Of a stretch of DNA of 64,000 nucleotides, positions 12,100 to 23,797 are shown piece by piece. Position numbers and translations under genes: made by a program. Under the pieces are notes generated by a model. The model saw only the letters and a program-made list of their open reading frames with translations. It did not search any database and was not told the origin of the DNA. The DNA is from Channallabes apus (Eukaryota; Chordata; Actinopteri; Siluriformes; Clariidae), in the NCBI GenBank assembly GCA_030522415.1, contig CM060118.1, positions 15,194,651 through 15,258,650 on the forward strand, in the 5' to 3' direction. Each line of letters starts with the position of its first letter. The stretch's first letter is position 1.

Positions 12100-13490
12100 T
12101 CTCAGTTATGAACTGAGAGTAACCCATGTGGAGAGTAACCTATGATGTCTTGAAGGTGCTTGTGGTTATGTGTTGCAGATGCATCAAGCAAGTCTTGGGC
12201 ACGCAGCAGATTGACTATCAGCACCATTATGCCAACCTTTTCCAAGGACTCCACAAGCCACCCTATTAAGCAAAGGGTTTTCATTTCCCCTCTGCTTTAA
12301 TGTATCCAATTGCGACGTTGGCTTGGTTTTTAATATGTGTGACAGGATTCACTTAACCATGAAGAACAAAAAGAAAAGGAGGACACAGATACAGTACAGT
12401 ATTGCTGTAAAGTTGGACATCGCCGGTGGCAGGTTGCCTAGAGAAGACAGAGACATGACGAACTATGATGTGCTTTCAGTTTGCCTGAGGACATGTTTTG
12501 AGGTGGTTCATAAGCTTGAGATAGTTACAATAAGTGTGTATTCCCATTGGAAATGACCTAGACAAGACAGAGCGGAGATGTGCTGCCTGGCCGCGTGATG
12601 CTGTTTCTGCCTGCATTTGTCAATTTAAATTCCAATAAAAATTCATTACATGCCTCGTAGTGACTCTATCCGTAAAGGGACATGGAGGGAAAATAGAGTC
12701 CAGACTGTGGAGACAAGGAGACAAATGTCTTCCACTCCATCACTGTGAAAAAACCCCCAAACCCCAACAGTGACTGATGCTCAGAAATATCACCGTGTGC
12801 TTATTAAGGTCAGTGATATTTTAAGGATACAGTAATGACCAAAGCACAAAGATAAAGACATATTAATGTAAATTTTACTCCAGTCTCAAACTTAAATACC
12901 TTGCTTCAAGCCAGGTATTGTTTTAAACATGTTTAATCCTCATTCTGAATCCCTCTCTCCGAGTTTCTGTCTGTCTGCTGCTTTAATCGGTTTTGACATT
13001 GAAAGTGCTGCAGGTGAAGCTCAGCACAAGGAGCTAGGAAGTGAAGTAAATCAAACGTGCCACGGAGGGCGTGTGGAGCAAAGGTTAATGAAGCGAACCC
13101 CAACAGACTAATGAAGAGTTTACATACCGCCTCAGGATAGCCACGTCCAATCTAAGCACCTACAGGCCTTTCAGACCGTATGCCCTTGCTAATTCTGTCC
13201 GGTCGACACCATAATGCTAATCAGTAATGATGAGGATAATTATAGCAATGAAAAAAAAAAAAAAAAAAGAAGTAAGATATAATTGATAGTGTCTTTGTTA
13301 AAACCAAAGGGCTCTTTAGAGAAAGTAGGTTGAAAGAGTGGCTTGGCTATAAAAATGTGATTAAATACTCTTTGGTACAGAGAGTTTCAAGACTTTGAAG
13401 GTTTGATCAAGACACACACACAACGAAACTGATCTCTGACCTTGCTCGATATGACACTTGTCCAGATCGCAGTCTTGTTTTTAGTTATTC
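12100..13490. other. Unique intergenic sequence, no gene seen
   Basis: No recognised exon, RNA or transposon is present. A run of 18 A occurs near 13,251-13,268. The stretch 12,560-13,200 has balanced composition and may be conserved non-coding DNA. Confidence 0.4.
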
Positions 13491-13499
13491 ACTTATTCT

Positions 13500-13770
13500 T
13501 GAATTCAATTCCTGCCTCTGGTCTGTGTGCATGGAGTTTGCATGGTCTCCCTATGCTGTATGGGTTTCTTACGGATACTTCAGTTTTCTGCCACAATCAT
13601 AAGCCATGCAGGTTAGGATAATTGGCATTCCCAAAATTCCCGTTGTGTGATGGATTGGCACTCCATCCACGGTGTTCCCCGCATCATGCCCCAAGTCTCA
13701 AGGCCCTCTAGACTACCCTCTTGGATAAAGTGGTATAAATGGATATAGACGGATCCAATATGCTTGTATT
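13500..13770 (+). mobile_element. SINE family A, diverged, 5'-truncated
   Basis: It contains 'gtgtgcatggagtttgcatg', 'tgatggattggcactccatc' and a terminal 'ggataaagtggtataaatgg', in plus orientation. Many substitutions show it is an old copy. Confidence 0.75.
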
Positions 13771-13949
13771 TCCCCTTCTACAAAAAATTACAAATCATGG
13801 AGCTACAGTACAGACTTTGTATATTTTGTGCTAAAAAAGTCCTGAAAAACTTAGAAATCTATTTATTGTTCCATCTTTTGCAGACTAAAGTCAATCACAA
13901 CCTTTAACAATAAATGCTGTGTCCTCAATGGTCACTTAGTTTCACCGAT

Positions 13950-14285
13950 AGACTACATTGCAAAAAGTTTGTGAAAACTGTCCGCATATGCTAAAAATCC
14001 TCTTTTTGAACTTTGCAATCTATTAGTAAGCTCAGGCACTGATGTGGTGACAGTGAGGAGACCTGGCATACAGTCAGCCCTCCATTTGATCCCAAAGGTG
14101 TTCAGAGGGTTTGAATTCAGGGCTCTGTCCAGGCCAGTCACGTTCTTCCACTCCAACCTTGGCAAACTGTGTCTTCATTGAGCTTGCACCATGTTCCAGG
14201 TGTGCATAGGGGCATTATCATTTTGGAACAGGATTTGGCCGGTTTGGATAAAATCGGAAAACTGCTCAAAATGATTAGACTAGCG
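13950..14285 (-). pseudogene. Tc1-like transposase relic, C-terminal part
   Basis: On the minus strand NPLNTFGIKWRADCMPGLLT corresponds to the DLNPIEHLWDELERRLR region, followed by SVPELTNRL. Upstream fragments resemble the catalytic core region. The catalytic glutamate position reads differently and frameshifts are present, so it is dead. Confidence 0.6.
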
Positions 14286-14929
14286 TTTGGCTATGTAGTG
14301 TACTGTGCCTTTTCAGACAGCACTGTCTAGTCTACTCTTTTACTGTATATCATATGCACCAGCAAAGCCGGGTTTAAAGACAGCTTTAGCAGTAAAGCAC
14401 AGGTTCATATACTTAACATGTACATACTGTATTAAGGCATGCAGTTTAATATGTACAACTGCACATACAGTACAAACAAGTGCAGTGAGCTCTGAGCCAC
14501 CTCGGATTGTCATTTATGGACATATGTTTGCACGATTCAAACAGTCTCATCACTGCGCTGTGATTGGAGTCGTCTGTAAATGTCAATCAGTTTTATGCCT
14601 TTATTCACAAGAGAGTTCATGACAAGTCCCGGTTTAGGTTGAACAACCCCCCGTAATTTCACTACTTATCATGCATGTTTCTTTTTGAGCATTTTATAAA
14701 CCAAGGTTGAAAAATTAATAAAATTGTGTCTATATTTTAATATTTGGTAACATTTTAAGCACAAACATAAGAATGTTTTTGTTAAGTTTTTATGTGAATC
14801 TGAAACTGAATCTAAGAAGCTAAATCAATAACAATAATAAAAACAGATCTGGATGGAAATTTGACACTGAGATACAAATGATAAAAAGTGGAGTGCTTAT
14901 TAATAATCAGGACAAAATCTAAATCACTC

Positions 14930-15288
14930 GCTCTCTCATCATCTACACCGCTTTATCCTGTATACAGGATTGCGGGAGGCCTGGAGCCTATCCCAGGAGA
15001 CTTGGTTAGGGTGCCAATCCATTGAAGTGCACATACAAACATAAACACACTTATTTACACCACACTGGGACATTTGGAAAAACCAATTAGCCTAATCTTC
15101 ATACTTTTGGACTGTGGAAAGAAACCAGACTGCGATGGATTGGCACCCTGTCCAGGGTGTACCCCGCCTAGTGCCCGAAGTCTCCTGGGATAGGCTCCAG
15201 GTCCCCCGCGATCCTGAACACAGGATTAAGCGGTATAGAAAATGAATGAATGAATGAAAGAAACCAGAGCAAACCCACCAAATATGTG
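14930..15288 (-). mobile_element. SINE family A, interrupted by another SINE
   Basis: The tail side ('cgctttatcctgtatacagg', 'gcctatcccaggagac') occupies 14,930-15,129. After the insert at 15,130-15,255 the copy resumes with 'gaaaccagagcaaacccacc' and ends about 15,288, where a second minus-strand copy begins. Confidence 0.75.
15130..15255 (+). mobile_element. 5'-truncated SINE nested in a SINE, 13-bp duplication
   Basis: The insert has only the 3' part of family A, from 'ctgcgatggattggcaccct' to a (GAAT)n tail. It is flanked by gaaagaaaccaga at 15,117-15,129 and 15,256-15,268, a clean target-site duplication. It lies in opposite orientation to its host SINE. Confidence 0.85.
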
Positions 15289-15573
15289 CTTAGGGCACAC
15301 GGCAGGGAACACTCTGGACAGGGTACCAATCAATCACATACAGTACAGTACACTCACTCACACACTACAGGAAATTTGGGAACACCAGTTAGCCTAATCT
15401 GCAGGTCTTTGGACTGTGGGAGGAAACCCGAGTACCCGGAGGAAACCCACCAAGCACGGGGAGAACATGCAAACTCCATGTGCACAGAGACGGGAATCAA
15501 ACCTGGTCGGCTTCTTGAACCTGGACCCTGGAGGTGCAAGGCGACAGTGCTAACCACCAAGCCAACATGCCAA
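15289..15573 (-). mobile_element. SINE family A
   Basis: It keeps the body ('tccaaagacctgcagatta' read on minus) and the tRNA-like head ('ggcatgttggcttggtggtt', then 'ggttcaagaagcc') but lacks the tail. It abuts the previous copy directly, giving a three-SINE cluster. Confidence 0.75.
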
Positions 15574-15599
15574 ATCTGAATCAATAAAAATAAATAAAT

Positions 15600-17917
15600 A
15601 ATAATAACTAAATAAAGAATTAATTAATTAATCCTTTTAATTCAAGGAATGTTGCAATAGCAATGTGCAACAAGATTTAAAGTAAAAGTTTCTGCAATAT
15701 AAAAGGCATGACCTTAAATTATTGAGCAACAGATACGACTTCTTTTCTAAAATCACAAACTGGAATTTCTGATTTTTTTTTTTCTTCACAAACTGAACCC
15801 ATTTTTATTAAAACTGTCATTAGATTCCAGTTGATATTTTTATGGGTATAATAACTTTGATCATAGTGTGTTATGATTCCACAGCTGAAATAAAAACAAA
15901 CAATAAAAACACCACTGGGCCCTGGTTATGCTTCCCGCCTTTCACTGTAAGAACCATACCAATGATGAATTGAACTGAGAGAGAGAGAGAGAGAGAGAGA
16001 TTTATAATGGATTTAAACAAAGTGGAGAATAATAAGAAGTCTTGGATGATGGAGAAATACTGAAACGATGCAGAGAGAAAGGTGCTAATGAATGAGGAAA
16101 CCTGGAGTGGCTCATTTTTGTTTTCCTCAGCCATTTATCACAAATGAATGGAGCCACCTGGCAGCCATGTTCTCCTCCCACTGGGAGTTCACCCAGTCAC
16201 ACCCTGCACATCATACACACTCATTCCAGGTACTGTACTAGTGCCACGTTTGACTGGGATAACCACGTTAGCCTGCAGAATGGAGGTGGCTGTTCCCTGA
16301 TGCAGTGAAGGTGAAAGTGAAGCGAGAGAGCACTAGGGTTATTCATCCTTCCTTCTGACTAAGTGTGAAGAGTGGCTTCACTACACACTGCTCGGCACAC
16401 TCTTTATTAGGTTCGGCAAGGATACACAAACCTCATATCTCATTTCATATTGTAGATATAAATAAAGGTATCCTTCTGCCACCTGGCCGGAAAAAAAAAA
16501 AAAACTCATTATTTTGTTTATTGGGTTGCAATGTTGATCGGCTTCAGAGCAGGCTTAGGAGGCCGGAGAAAGTCTGAAAGGAACCCGCGAGAGGTGAGAG
16601 CCTATCACCGTGGAGACGTTTATCATCATCCGCTTATCGTTTTAAAACTAATTACTCCATGATTAGCATATCAGCACTTTAGATAACTGTTTAATATCCC
16701 ACATGAAGCTCTAATCTGTAGACTGCTAAATTATTCATCATGTCTAGGCAATAGAGCATCACCCATCGCAGCGCTTAATAAAATAACACAATAGAAATCT
16801 GTTTGGCTCATAAAAATGGTTACCTATACATCTCGAGCCTGAAGAATGTTATAAAAAATTGAAACGCTGCCAATTTAAATTACTATAACTCCAGCAGGGC
16901 TTTGTAAAAATGTTTATAAAAAGGTTCTCCAAGGCTTCAGGCACCGACGTTATGCCTCTGTAACCAGAGAATACAGGAAGATATGTCGCCTAGTAGCCAC
17001 TGCTCAGCATCCGGTAAGTACCTGCATATCTTTTCAGTTTGATGTAAGTGCTGTTCCTCTCTACTTCCTCTCCAACACTCACCATAAGCATGTTCAAGGC
17101 CGCTTCTACTGTATGTATTTTACATTTTATCTATTAGTTCTATTGCGGCTAGAGGCCATCTGTTCCTGTTGTATCTTTAAAATGAATAGCAGATGCGCTT
17201 TCAGAGTTAGCAGTTTATTTCATATTAATCCTACGGGAATAAATCGAAACCAAGCAGAAGTTTACAAGTAAAGAAACCTGACCTCTGTGTAGTCTGTGAT
17301 CTCAACTGGATATCAGCTTACTACTGTAGGTAAATAAATGACTAACAAGCAGCTGTAAAGCAAAAAAGGGCCCTTACTGTATTTAGCTAACGTTTCTTTT
17401 ATCTGTCCAAATTCGAAAGTAAAAAAAATTAAATAAATCATCAGTCAAGTAGTTTTTTTTTTATTTCTTCTGCAAAATCCATCTTATTCCAAGCCAGTGC
17501 TATTTGGTATCATGAAACAGGAGCTAAGATGGATGCAAGCGCAGATGAAGTTTAATGTGATAGACATTACATTACTATATGTACTGTATACCATAAACTG
17601 TGAACATTAAAACCTGATCTAGGATTTCAAGACTAGATAACAAGCAAGAAGAAAACTCTCAAACAACAACTGATGATTAAAGGCAAAGATGATTCAATTG
17701 GAAAGAATACATTCCATTGCACAGTGTACTTTAAGGTGTACTCTAAATATATAAAGAAAAAAATTACAAAGCATACTGAAATGTACATAACTTGATGTAA
17801 TTGATGAAAATTGTGATTTAATACATTTATAAAAATAGACACAGTCAGTCCTTTTATATATAATGTTACATAATTATATAAAAAATATTATTATTATTAT
17901 TATTATTATTATGTAAC

Positions 17918-17976
<59 letters not shown>

Positions 17977-18395
17977 TATATTTATATAATTATAATTTAT
18001 AATAATTATTATTATTATTATTGTCATTATTATGTAACATTATTTCGTTCTTGATAATAATGGATGGTGCATGAAATGAATGCCAAGTTGTGTGTGATTG
18101 GGAGCTCCATGTATTTTTGTGCTCCAGCAAATGCAGTGACCGATGGGTAATTTTTCTTGTCTACTTCTAGAGGAAGTGATGAACCATTGTTCACTTGTTC
18201 CATAAACCATTTTCAGTTGCCTTTGAACTGAATTTCCCTCCCTAGGGTTTAGAAGGCTGAATACCCTCTATGCAGTCCACTTTGCAGGGAACTAATAGCC
18301 AATCTGAATGCAGAAGTAAGTTAGGCAAATGAATGTACTGTAACAACGAAGGTGCTGTATACTGTATGTATGCATACTATACTGTAAGTGCTAAT
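15600..18395. other. Unique intergenic sequence with simple repeats
   Basis: No gene is recognised. An (AG)n tract lies near 15,978-16,000. The interval 16,560-17,020 has balanced composition and homeobox-like TAAT cores and may be conserved regulatory DNA. A possible donor at about 17,012 ('catccggtaagtac') has no matching protein and is not called. Confidence 0.4.
17862..18046. repeat. (ATT)n-(AT)n-(ATT)n compound repeat with mirrored 14-mers
   Basis: A (TA)~24 core is flanked on both sides by (TTA)n blocks. The 13-mer aatgttacataat at about 17,862 is inverted as attatgtaacatt at about 17,910 and again near 18,031. The block could extrude as a cruciform. No coding content. Confidence 0.8.
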
Positions 18396-18396
18396 T

Positions 18397-18650
18397 CACC
18401 CAAGAAATTCAATTTCAATTTTATTTTATAGTGCTTTTAACAATGGTCATTGCTGCAAAGCAGCTTTTTAGAATAAAACAAATATGGAAATAAATCAAAT
18501 CATGTACAGAAAAAAAGTATAGACTATACCTGTCAGTTTGTCTCTGATGAGCAAGCCGAGGGTGACAGGACAAAAAACTCCCTAAGATGACAATAGGAAG
18601 TAAACTTAAGAACCAGATTCGACAGGGAATCCATCCTCATTTGGGTGATG
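18397..18650 (-). mobile_element. Interspersed retroelement tail, family C
   Basis: The sequence 'aatttcaattttattttata', 'ttgctgcaaagcagcttt' and 'gatgagcaagccgagggtga' occurs in reverse orientation at 63,484-63,722. It resembles a very common fish LINE/SINE tail. Confidence 0.6.
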
Positions 18651-19311
18651 GACTCAGATGCAGAAAAACACATGACAAGATCTGGCGCAGTGCAGTGGCT
18701 GTGATATGATGCGCTGTCCAGTCATCCTGACATTTGGAAGGTGCCTTGTTCGGGGAAGAAATGAAAAAGATTTTATCAAACTTAAACAGCAAATATGAAA
18801 ACCCTTGTAGATGAAGCAAAAACACAACAGTAACAATGTGCCCATAAAATATACAGACTAAATATCATCAATACTGAAAGCAAAAACAGTGGCAGATTTA
18901 ATGCTCATGAAATCCCAACTGCAGGTAAGACTTTTATTGCACTAGATAGCTAAGGATGAGGGATTTTGTGACTTATCGCACCTTTTAAAATTCAGGCCTA
19001 TAATGTTTATCACTGTTAACTGTGAAAAAAAAAAAGTGTTGCCTTCTGCCTCAGAAATAAGACTCTGCTACTCAGATAGAAACCACAAACTTTATAAAGA
19101 TATTGGTCATTTTGGGTTAGTTTTCTCTAGTTTAGTCATTTTCTCGTTTCTACTTTCTTATAAGAACATGGTTTGTTGCAGGTGTTAATTATTTGGCTCA
19201 GTCAGAGTATTAAAAAAGAACAAAAGCATAGAATGCATTAGTGACTTGTAAGCTGTGTTACTTTATTATGAGCTGATGTTCAAGTACAGTATAAGGCTTA
19301 CAGTATATGGT
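18651..19311. other. Unique sequence, nothing recognised
   Basis: Short open frames exist but none shows a family motif. Confidence 0.4.
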
Positions 19312-19535
19312 AACGTGGTCTTGTGGTTAACACCGTTTCCTTGCACCTACAGGGTCCAGGTTCGATTCCCACCTTGTCTTTGGCAGGTTTTCTCCAGTTG
19401 CTCCGGTCTCATTCCACAGTTCTATTGCCCGTAGTGTGTGCATGTGTAGATTGGCACCCTGTCCAGGGTATACCCCGGCTCATCTCCAGGCACCTGCGAC
19501 ACTCTATACAGGATAAAGCGGTATAGACTATGAGT
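19312..19535 (+). mobile_element. SINE family A
   Basis: The head 'acgtggtcttgtggttaac', B-box-like 'ggttcgattccc', middle 'ttggcaccctgtccagggta' and tail 'ggataaagcggtatagac' are present in order, with a small internal deletion. Confidence 0.8.
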
Positions 19536-19539
19536 GAGA

Positions 19540-20925
19540 GAGATTACTGTAACTGCTCCTATGATACTACATACGGAAGTGTCTTTATGCGATGATCATT
19601 TGTATGCGTGAAACAAGCAGCAGCATATTGTATAATGAGAGGCACAAAGTGACTGAGATTGAATACAAGAGTCTGTGCGAGGAATGTGGGTTGTTCATTT
19701 CCAAATCTAAACAGAATAAATCTAGCAAGAAAATGACAAAACTTGGAATCAATAAGACCTCTGGATCCAGCCAGACAGAAAATTATTAGAAAAGAAGAAG
19801 AAGAAAACAGAAATGGAGATAGTAATGGTACTTTGGAAGGCTACTGGGCATACAGTACTGTACCATTCTTTACTATCCGAAATGGAGAGGCATGGTAGGT
19901 GTGATAGGGTTCTTTATAGAACCTCATAGGATTTTCTCAGAGTGGCAATCCCACAGGATAGTAAGACTCAAAGGAAGAAATACAAAGGGATTTTGAGATG
20001 AAAACTTGATCTCAGTCCCAAAGCATGCGATTCTCTCAGCCTCCTGCCATATCATACACCCAAGTAGGGGAGATACCATCTACTGTACCTGCAGAGTCAA
20101 ACAAAACATCAAATACATATTTGCCAGCTGCTAAATATAGACAGTTGCAAATAGGTCATCCTTGATAATTTAGAAAAAAAAAATGTCATTCTATCCTTCG
20201 CTCGAACATCCTTACATTTTTACTCGTCTCTCATCAATCAAGCATGCCAAAACAGCCCTGGTAAAATGGGTAATATGGTGGAAATGTCCCATTTAAGGGG
20301 AATGAACTCACTGAGGCAGATGTCATGAAAAATTGAGTGTGTTACTCCTGGCTGTCAGGTGGGAGTTGGGAGGACCGAGTCACTAGCTCAGAGCTTTCCC
20401 ACCAGACATTCCAGGGACTCGTTTACAGCAGTGCAGGTTATGAGGACTCGCCTCTTCTGTCAAAACTACATATTTCTGTCCTCAGAGGCGAGAGCTGAAA
20501 AAAAATTCCAGAGCGTTAATAAGTTCCAAATGCACCAGCCTCTCGAGTTCATTTGCATTTCAGGGCCGAGTAAGAAACTAGTGATCTGACAGGACACTGA
20601 AGTGCTATCAGGGTCTATAACTCCCACTGGCTTTCCGTTGTCAGGGAACTATGCTGGCTGAAATAGTGGCCTACTTCCTGAGTTTGCGCCTCATGCTCAG
20701 GTAACTCGAGAACCTATTGTCTACTTTTTAAACTTGTTTTTCTGCTTATTCTAAATTCATCATGAAATAACTTGAGATCTGAGTTGATACTGTTCTGTAT
20801 ATTGACGCATTTCCTTTTAAAACAGGAAAACAGAGTGGCAGTGTGCTGAATAGCCCAGAGTGCTTCAGATAGGCCACACATCATAAAATCTAAATAAACT
20901 AAACAAACATTTAAATAAACTAGAT
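19540..20925. other. Unique sequence, no gene seen
   Basis: A 65-codon frame at 19,592-19,789 and a 76-codon frame at 20,359-20,589 show no known motif. The second lies in a GC-balanced stretch that might be conserved non-coding DNA. Confidence 0.4.
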
Positions 20926-20984
20926 GAGTATGGAAAATAGCTAGGAGGTTAACAAGAAACCCTGGCCATGCTCGCTTAGAGCCC

Positions 20985-21335
20985 ACATTGCAGTCGTCCC
21001 ATGAACAATGAGCAAGTGGAACACCTGATCCTTGAAACTTGAAGGATAACTTGTCACCAAGTTGTGGTAGAGATCCGTGCGAACTGTACAATCATTCATG
21101 AACAGCACTTGCACATCACAGGTACTCATCTGGGAGTCACTGACACATCCTCAGTACAGTCCTGACTTCGTTCCAAGTCATTTCCACATGATTGGGGCTG
21201 TAAAGGAGTTCCTGGGGGGCCAGTGTTTAGATGTGAAGCAGGCAGTCTAATCATGGCTCTGATGTACTGAGAAAACTTAGGCAAACTACATAGATGGTAT
21301 TCAATCACTAGTGATGCTCTGAGATACGTGCATGA
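20985..21335 (+). pseudogene. Mariner-like transposase relic
   Basis: Plus-strand frames give EQVEHLILET-RITCHQVV, the helix-turn-helix region (RVEQLILENRRVT type). They then jump to VLIWESLTHPQYSPDFVPSH and FHMIGAVKEFLGG, the C-terminal catalytic block (SPDLAPSDFHLFGPLKE type). The middle of the gene is deleted and stops occur after the last motif. A second relic of the same type lies at 44,746-44,930. Confidence 0.7.
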
Positions 21336-21759
21336 GGGTATGTAGGGTCCCCCAACAGTGTTTGATGGTACTTGGCTAGTAACCTGGTAACCAATTTAAG
21401 GATCTATCCAATGACGGAAACTTCAAGGCACTTTTGTAATTCGCTCTGGTTAAAAGCCAGATGCCTAAAGGTAAATCAAATGTTTGACTTGAACACCCCC
21501 TTGTAGATTATGATATGCTGTGTTTTTTCGTTTGATGTTTGCACCACAGCGGGCTAATGGTGATGAAGACATGCCAGGCAACTGACAGAACTACATTCTC
21601 AAGCAGTCAAATGTAGCAACATACCGACACTGAACAACTCCATTTTGGCAAAACACTCTGCTGAAGATTGCCTGTCACATTTCCACCAGCTCATATAAAT
21701 TCTCCCCTCCATGAATGCATAAACCACCACAAGGGATGGGTAGAAAAGGGAATCATGTG

Positions 21760-22300
21760 AGGGAACTCGCAAAGAAAGAAGCGACGAGTGGTACAGGGTT
21801 ATACAGTACAGGGTTTAATATGATGTTGGCCAGCCTTTTGCAGCTATAACAGCTTCTTCTGGGAAGGCTTTCCACAAGGTTTAGGAGGTCGTTTATGGCA
21901 ATTTTTGGCCATTCTTCCAGAGGCTCATGTGTAAGTTCAGACACTGATGTTGGACAAGGAAGCATGTCTCGCAGTCTCCGCTCTAATTCATCCCAACGGT
22001 GTTCTATCAGGTTGAGGTCAGGACTCTCTGCAGACCAGTTAAGTTCTTCCACACCAGACCCATTTATCCATATGTTTATGGACCTTGCTTTTTACACTGG
22101 TACGCAGTCATAATGGAACTGATTTTCAGGAGTTGGGATCGGACCCTTACTTCCAGTGAAACGAACTCTTAATGTTTCAGCATACCAAGACATTTTGAAC
22201 AATTTCAGGCTCCCAACTTTGTCGGAACAGTTTGGTGATGGGCCCCTTCCTGTTCCAACATGACTGCGCACTAGTGCAAAATGAGAATACCTCCAAAACT
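21760..22300 (-). pseudogene. Tc1-like transposase relic with an internal inversion
   Basis: On the minus strand WSAESPDLNLIEHRWDELER encodes the catalytic DxNxxEHxWDELERRL region, followed by SVSELTHEPLEEWPK and NLVESLPRR. The upstream part of the same gene, expected on the same strand, instead appears on the plus strand at about 22,115-22,290 (frames around VKRTLNVSAYQDIL). The relic therefore looks rearranged as well as broken. Confidence 0.65.
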
Positions 22301-22310
22301 ATACTCTAGA

Positions 22311-23215
22311 ACTGGTATCCATAAGGAGAGATTTAAAAAAAACATGTAAAGTAACAGTTTTGATTTTAGCTGTACTTGTAAGCCAGCTATCTTAACATGT
22401 TGGTGCATTTTTGTTCGCATAGCAATTTAACACTAAAGTGTTAAGTTGATATGCGGTAGAAAATCTTTGCTGATGTGCCGTTTACATCTCCCTCCATTCC
22501 CCACGCATTCAATCCACTGCTCGATGTATAATTAACAGCATGAAAAAGTAAATATTAAATGTGATGATGCTGCTAGTGCATAAATGAGGTAAAATGTAAA
22601 GACCATGTGCTTAACACTTTAATATCGTAGGGCTGAATCACTCTCATAATAAATTTTGAATGCCTGTTATAAAACGGGATGAAATGGCAGGTTTTAAATA
22701 AGTACTCTTAAAGGACTTTCAAGATCAGTGCAAGACCCCTGACGGTGTGTAGAGTTGTTTCAATTTCTTAGTTCATGAATAATGAAAACCTTGGCTTTTT
22801 TTTTCTCTTTTGGATATGATCTTGTTAAATGCACAAAATAATTCCAGTGCTCATTGTGCAGTAGTGTGCATCACTGGGTTAAGGGTCAAGGCTTGAGTGG
22901 GCTTTTCGGGTGAGCAGGCCAAAACAACACAAATAATAAATTGGGGGCGACTGTGATGTGACAATCCTGAGGGAGTCCATCCTGAGGGAGAGAGCAAGCC
23001 AAGATGATTTATAGCAGAGGACATGCAGTGCTCTGTTCTGAGAAAGAATCTCTCAGAAACAAAAGGAAGAAATTGGCGAAAAATTATCTGCATCCGTGTA
23101 TGTATCATTTTGTTTGAAAGCAAATTTTGAAACCTACAAACTAACAAGCCCATTGCCTCAAATGTATGTACTGTAGCCCTTAAAGCTCAGAACATTTTAG
23201 CCATTGTTTGTTTTT
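22311..23215. other. Unique sequence, nothing recognised
   Basis: No exon, transposon or RNA motif is seen. A minus-strand frame of 100 codons at 22,851-23,153 carries no family motif. Confidence 0.4.
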
Positions 23216-23465
23216 TAAGATAAGATTTACCTTTATTCGTCCCACAGTGGAGAAATTTCAACAATGAACAATGTGCAACCATAAAGTAGTGACAGTTCCG
23301 TGTATAAAGACAAAAACAGACATTATTATAGACATCAAAAATAAATAATTAGTACACAGTACAATGTATAAATACAAAGGTAGGAAATACGGTATTTACA
23401 CTTTCAATTAAATCAAATTGCACCATGTAATATAATATTGCACAGTTAGGGAAAAAAGATGATAT
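23216..23465 (-). mobile_element. LINE 3' tail fragment
   Basis: It begins 'agataagatttacctttatt' then 'cgtcccacagtggagaaatt', the reversed 3' end of a common fish LINE with an (ATCT)-type end. No coding part follows. Confidence 0.5.
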
Positions 23466-23570
23466 GAGATAAAATAGCTATTATTTAGGATATTGTAACT
23501 ACAGTATATTGTGAAAATAATAATAGAAAAATGTTATGCATATATACTGTACATATATAAACATACATAT

Positions 23571-23655
23571 ACAGATGAAACTCAAAAAATTTGAATATCG
23601 TGCAAAAGTTATAACTTAAAATGTGAAACATAATATATGAGACTCATTACATGCA
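23571..23655. mobile_element. Tc1 terminal inverted repeat, single end
   Basis: The sequence 'cagatgaaactcaaaaaatt', 'tgaatatcgtgcaaaagt' and 'attacatgcaaagc' matches the end of a Tc1 family in fish. No transposase follows; a SINE family A fragment (23,668-23,716) replaces it. Confidence 0.5.
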
Positions 23656-23797
23656 AAGCAAGAAAGTTAAGCACGGGGAAAACATGCAAACTCCATGCAC
23701 ACACAGACAGGAATCGAGCTTTACAAAAGCTCTGGTGCAGAAAAAATAAAGGGAACGCTTAGTCCCACGGTTGCAAGTCAAACCATGCAACCGTGTA

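Noticed and set aside
16930..17016. Possible exon ending at donor 'ccggtaagtac'
   Set aside because: One frame is open over 80 bases, but no protein family is recognisable and no acceptor pairs with it.
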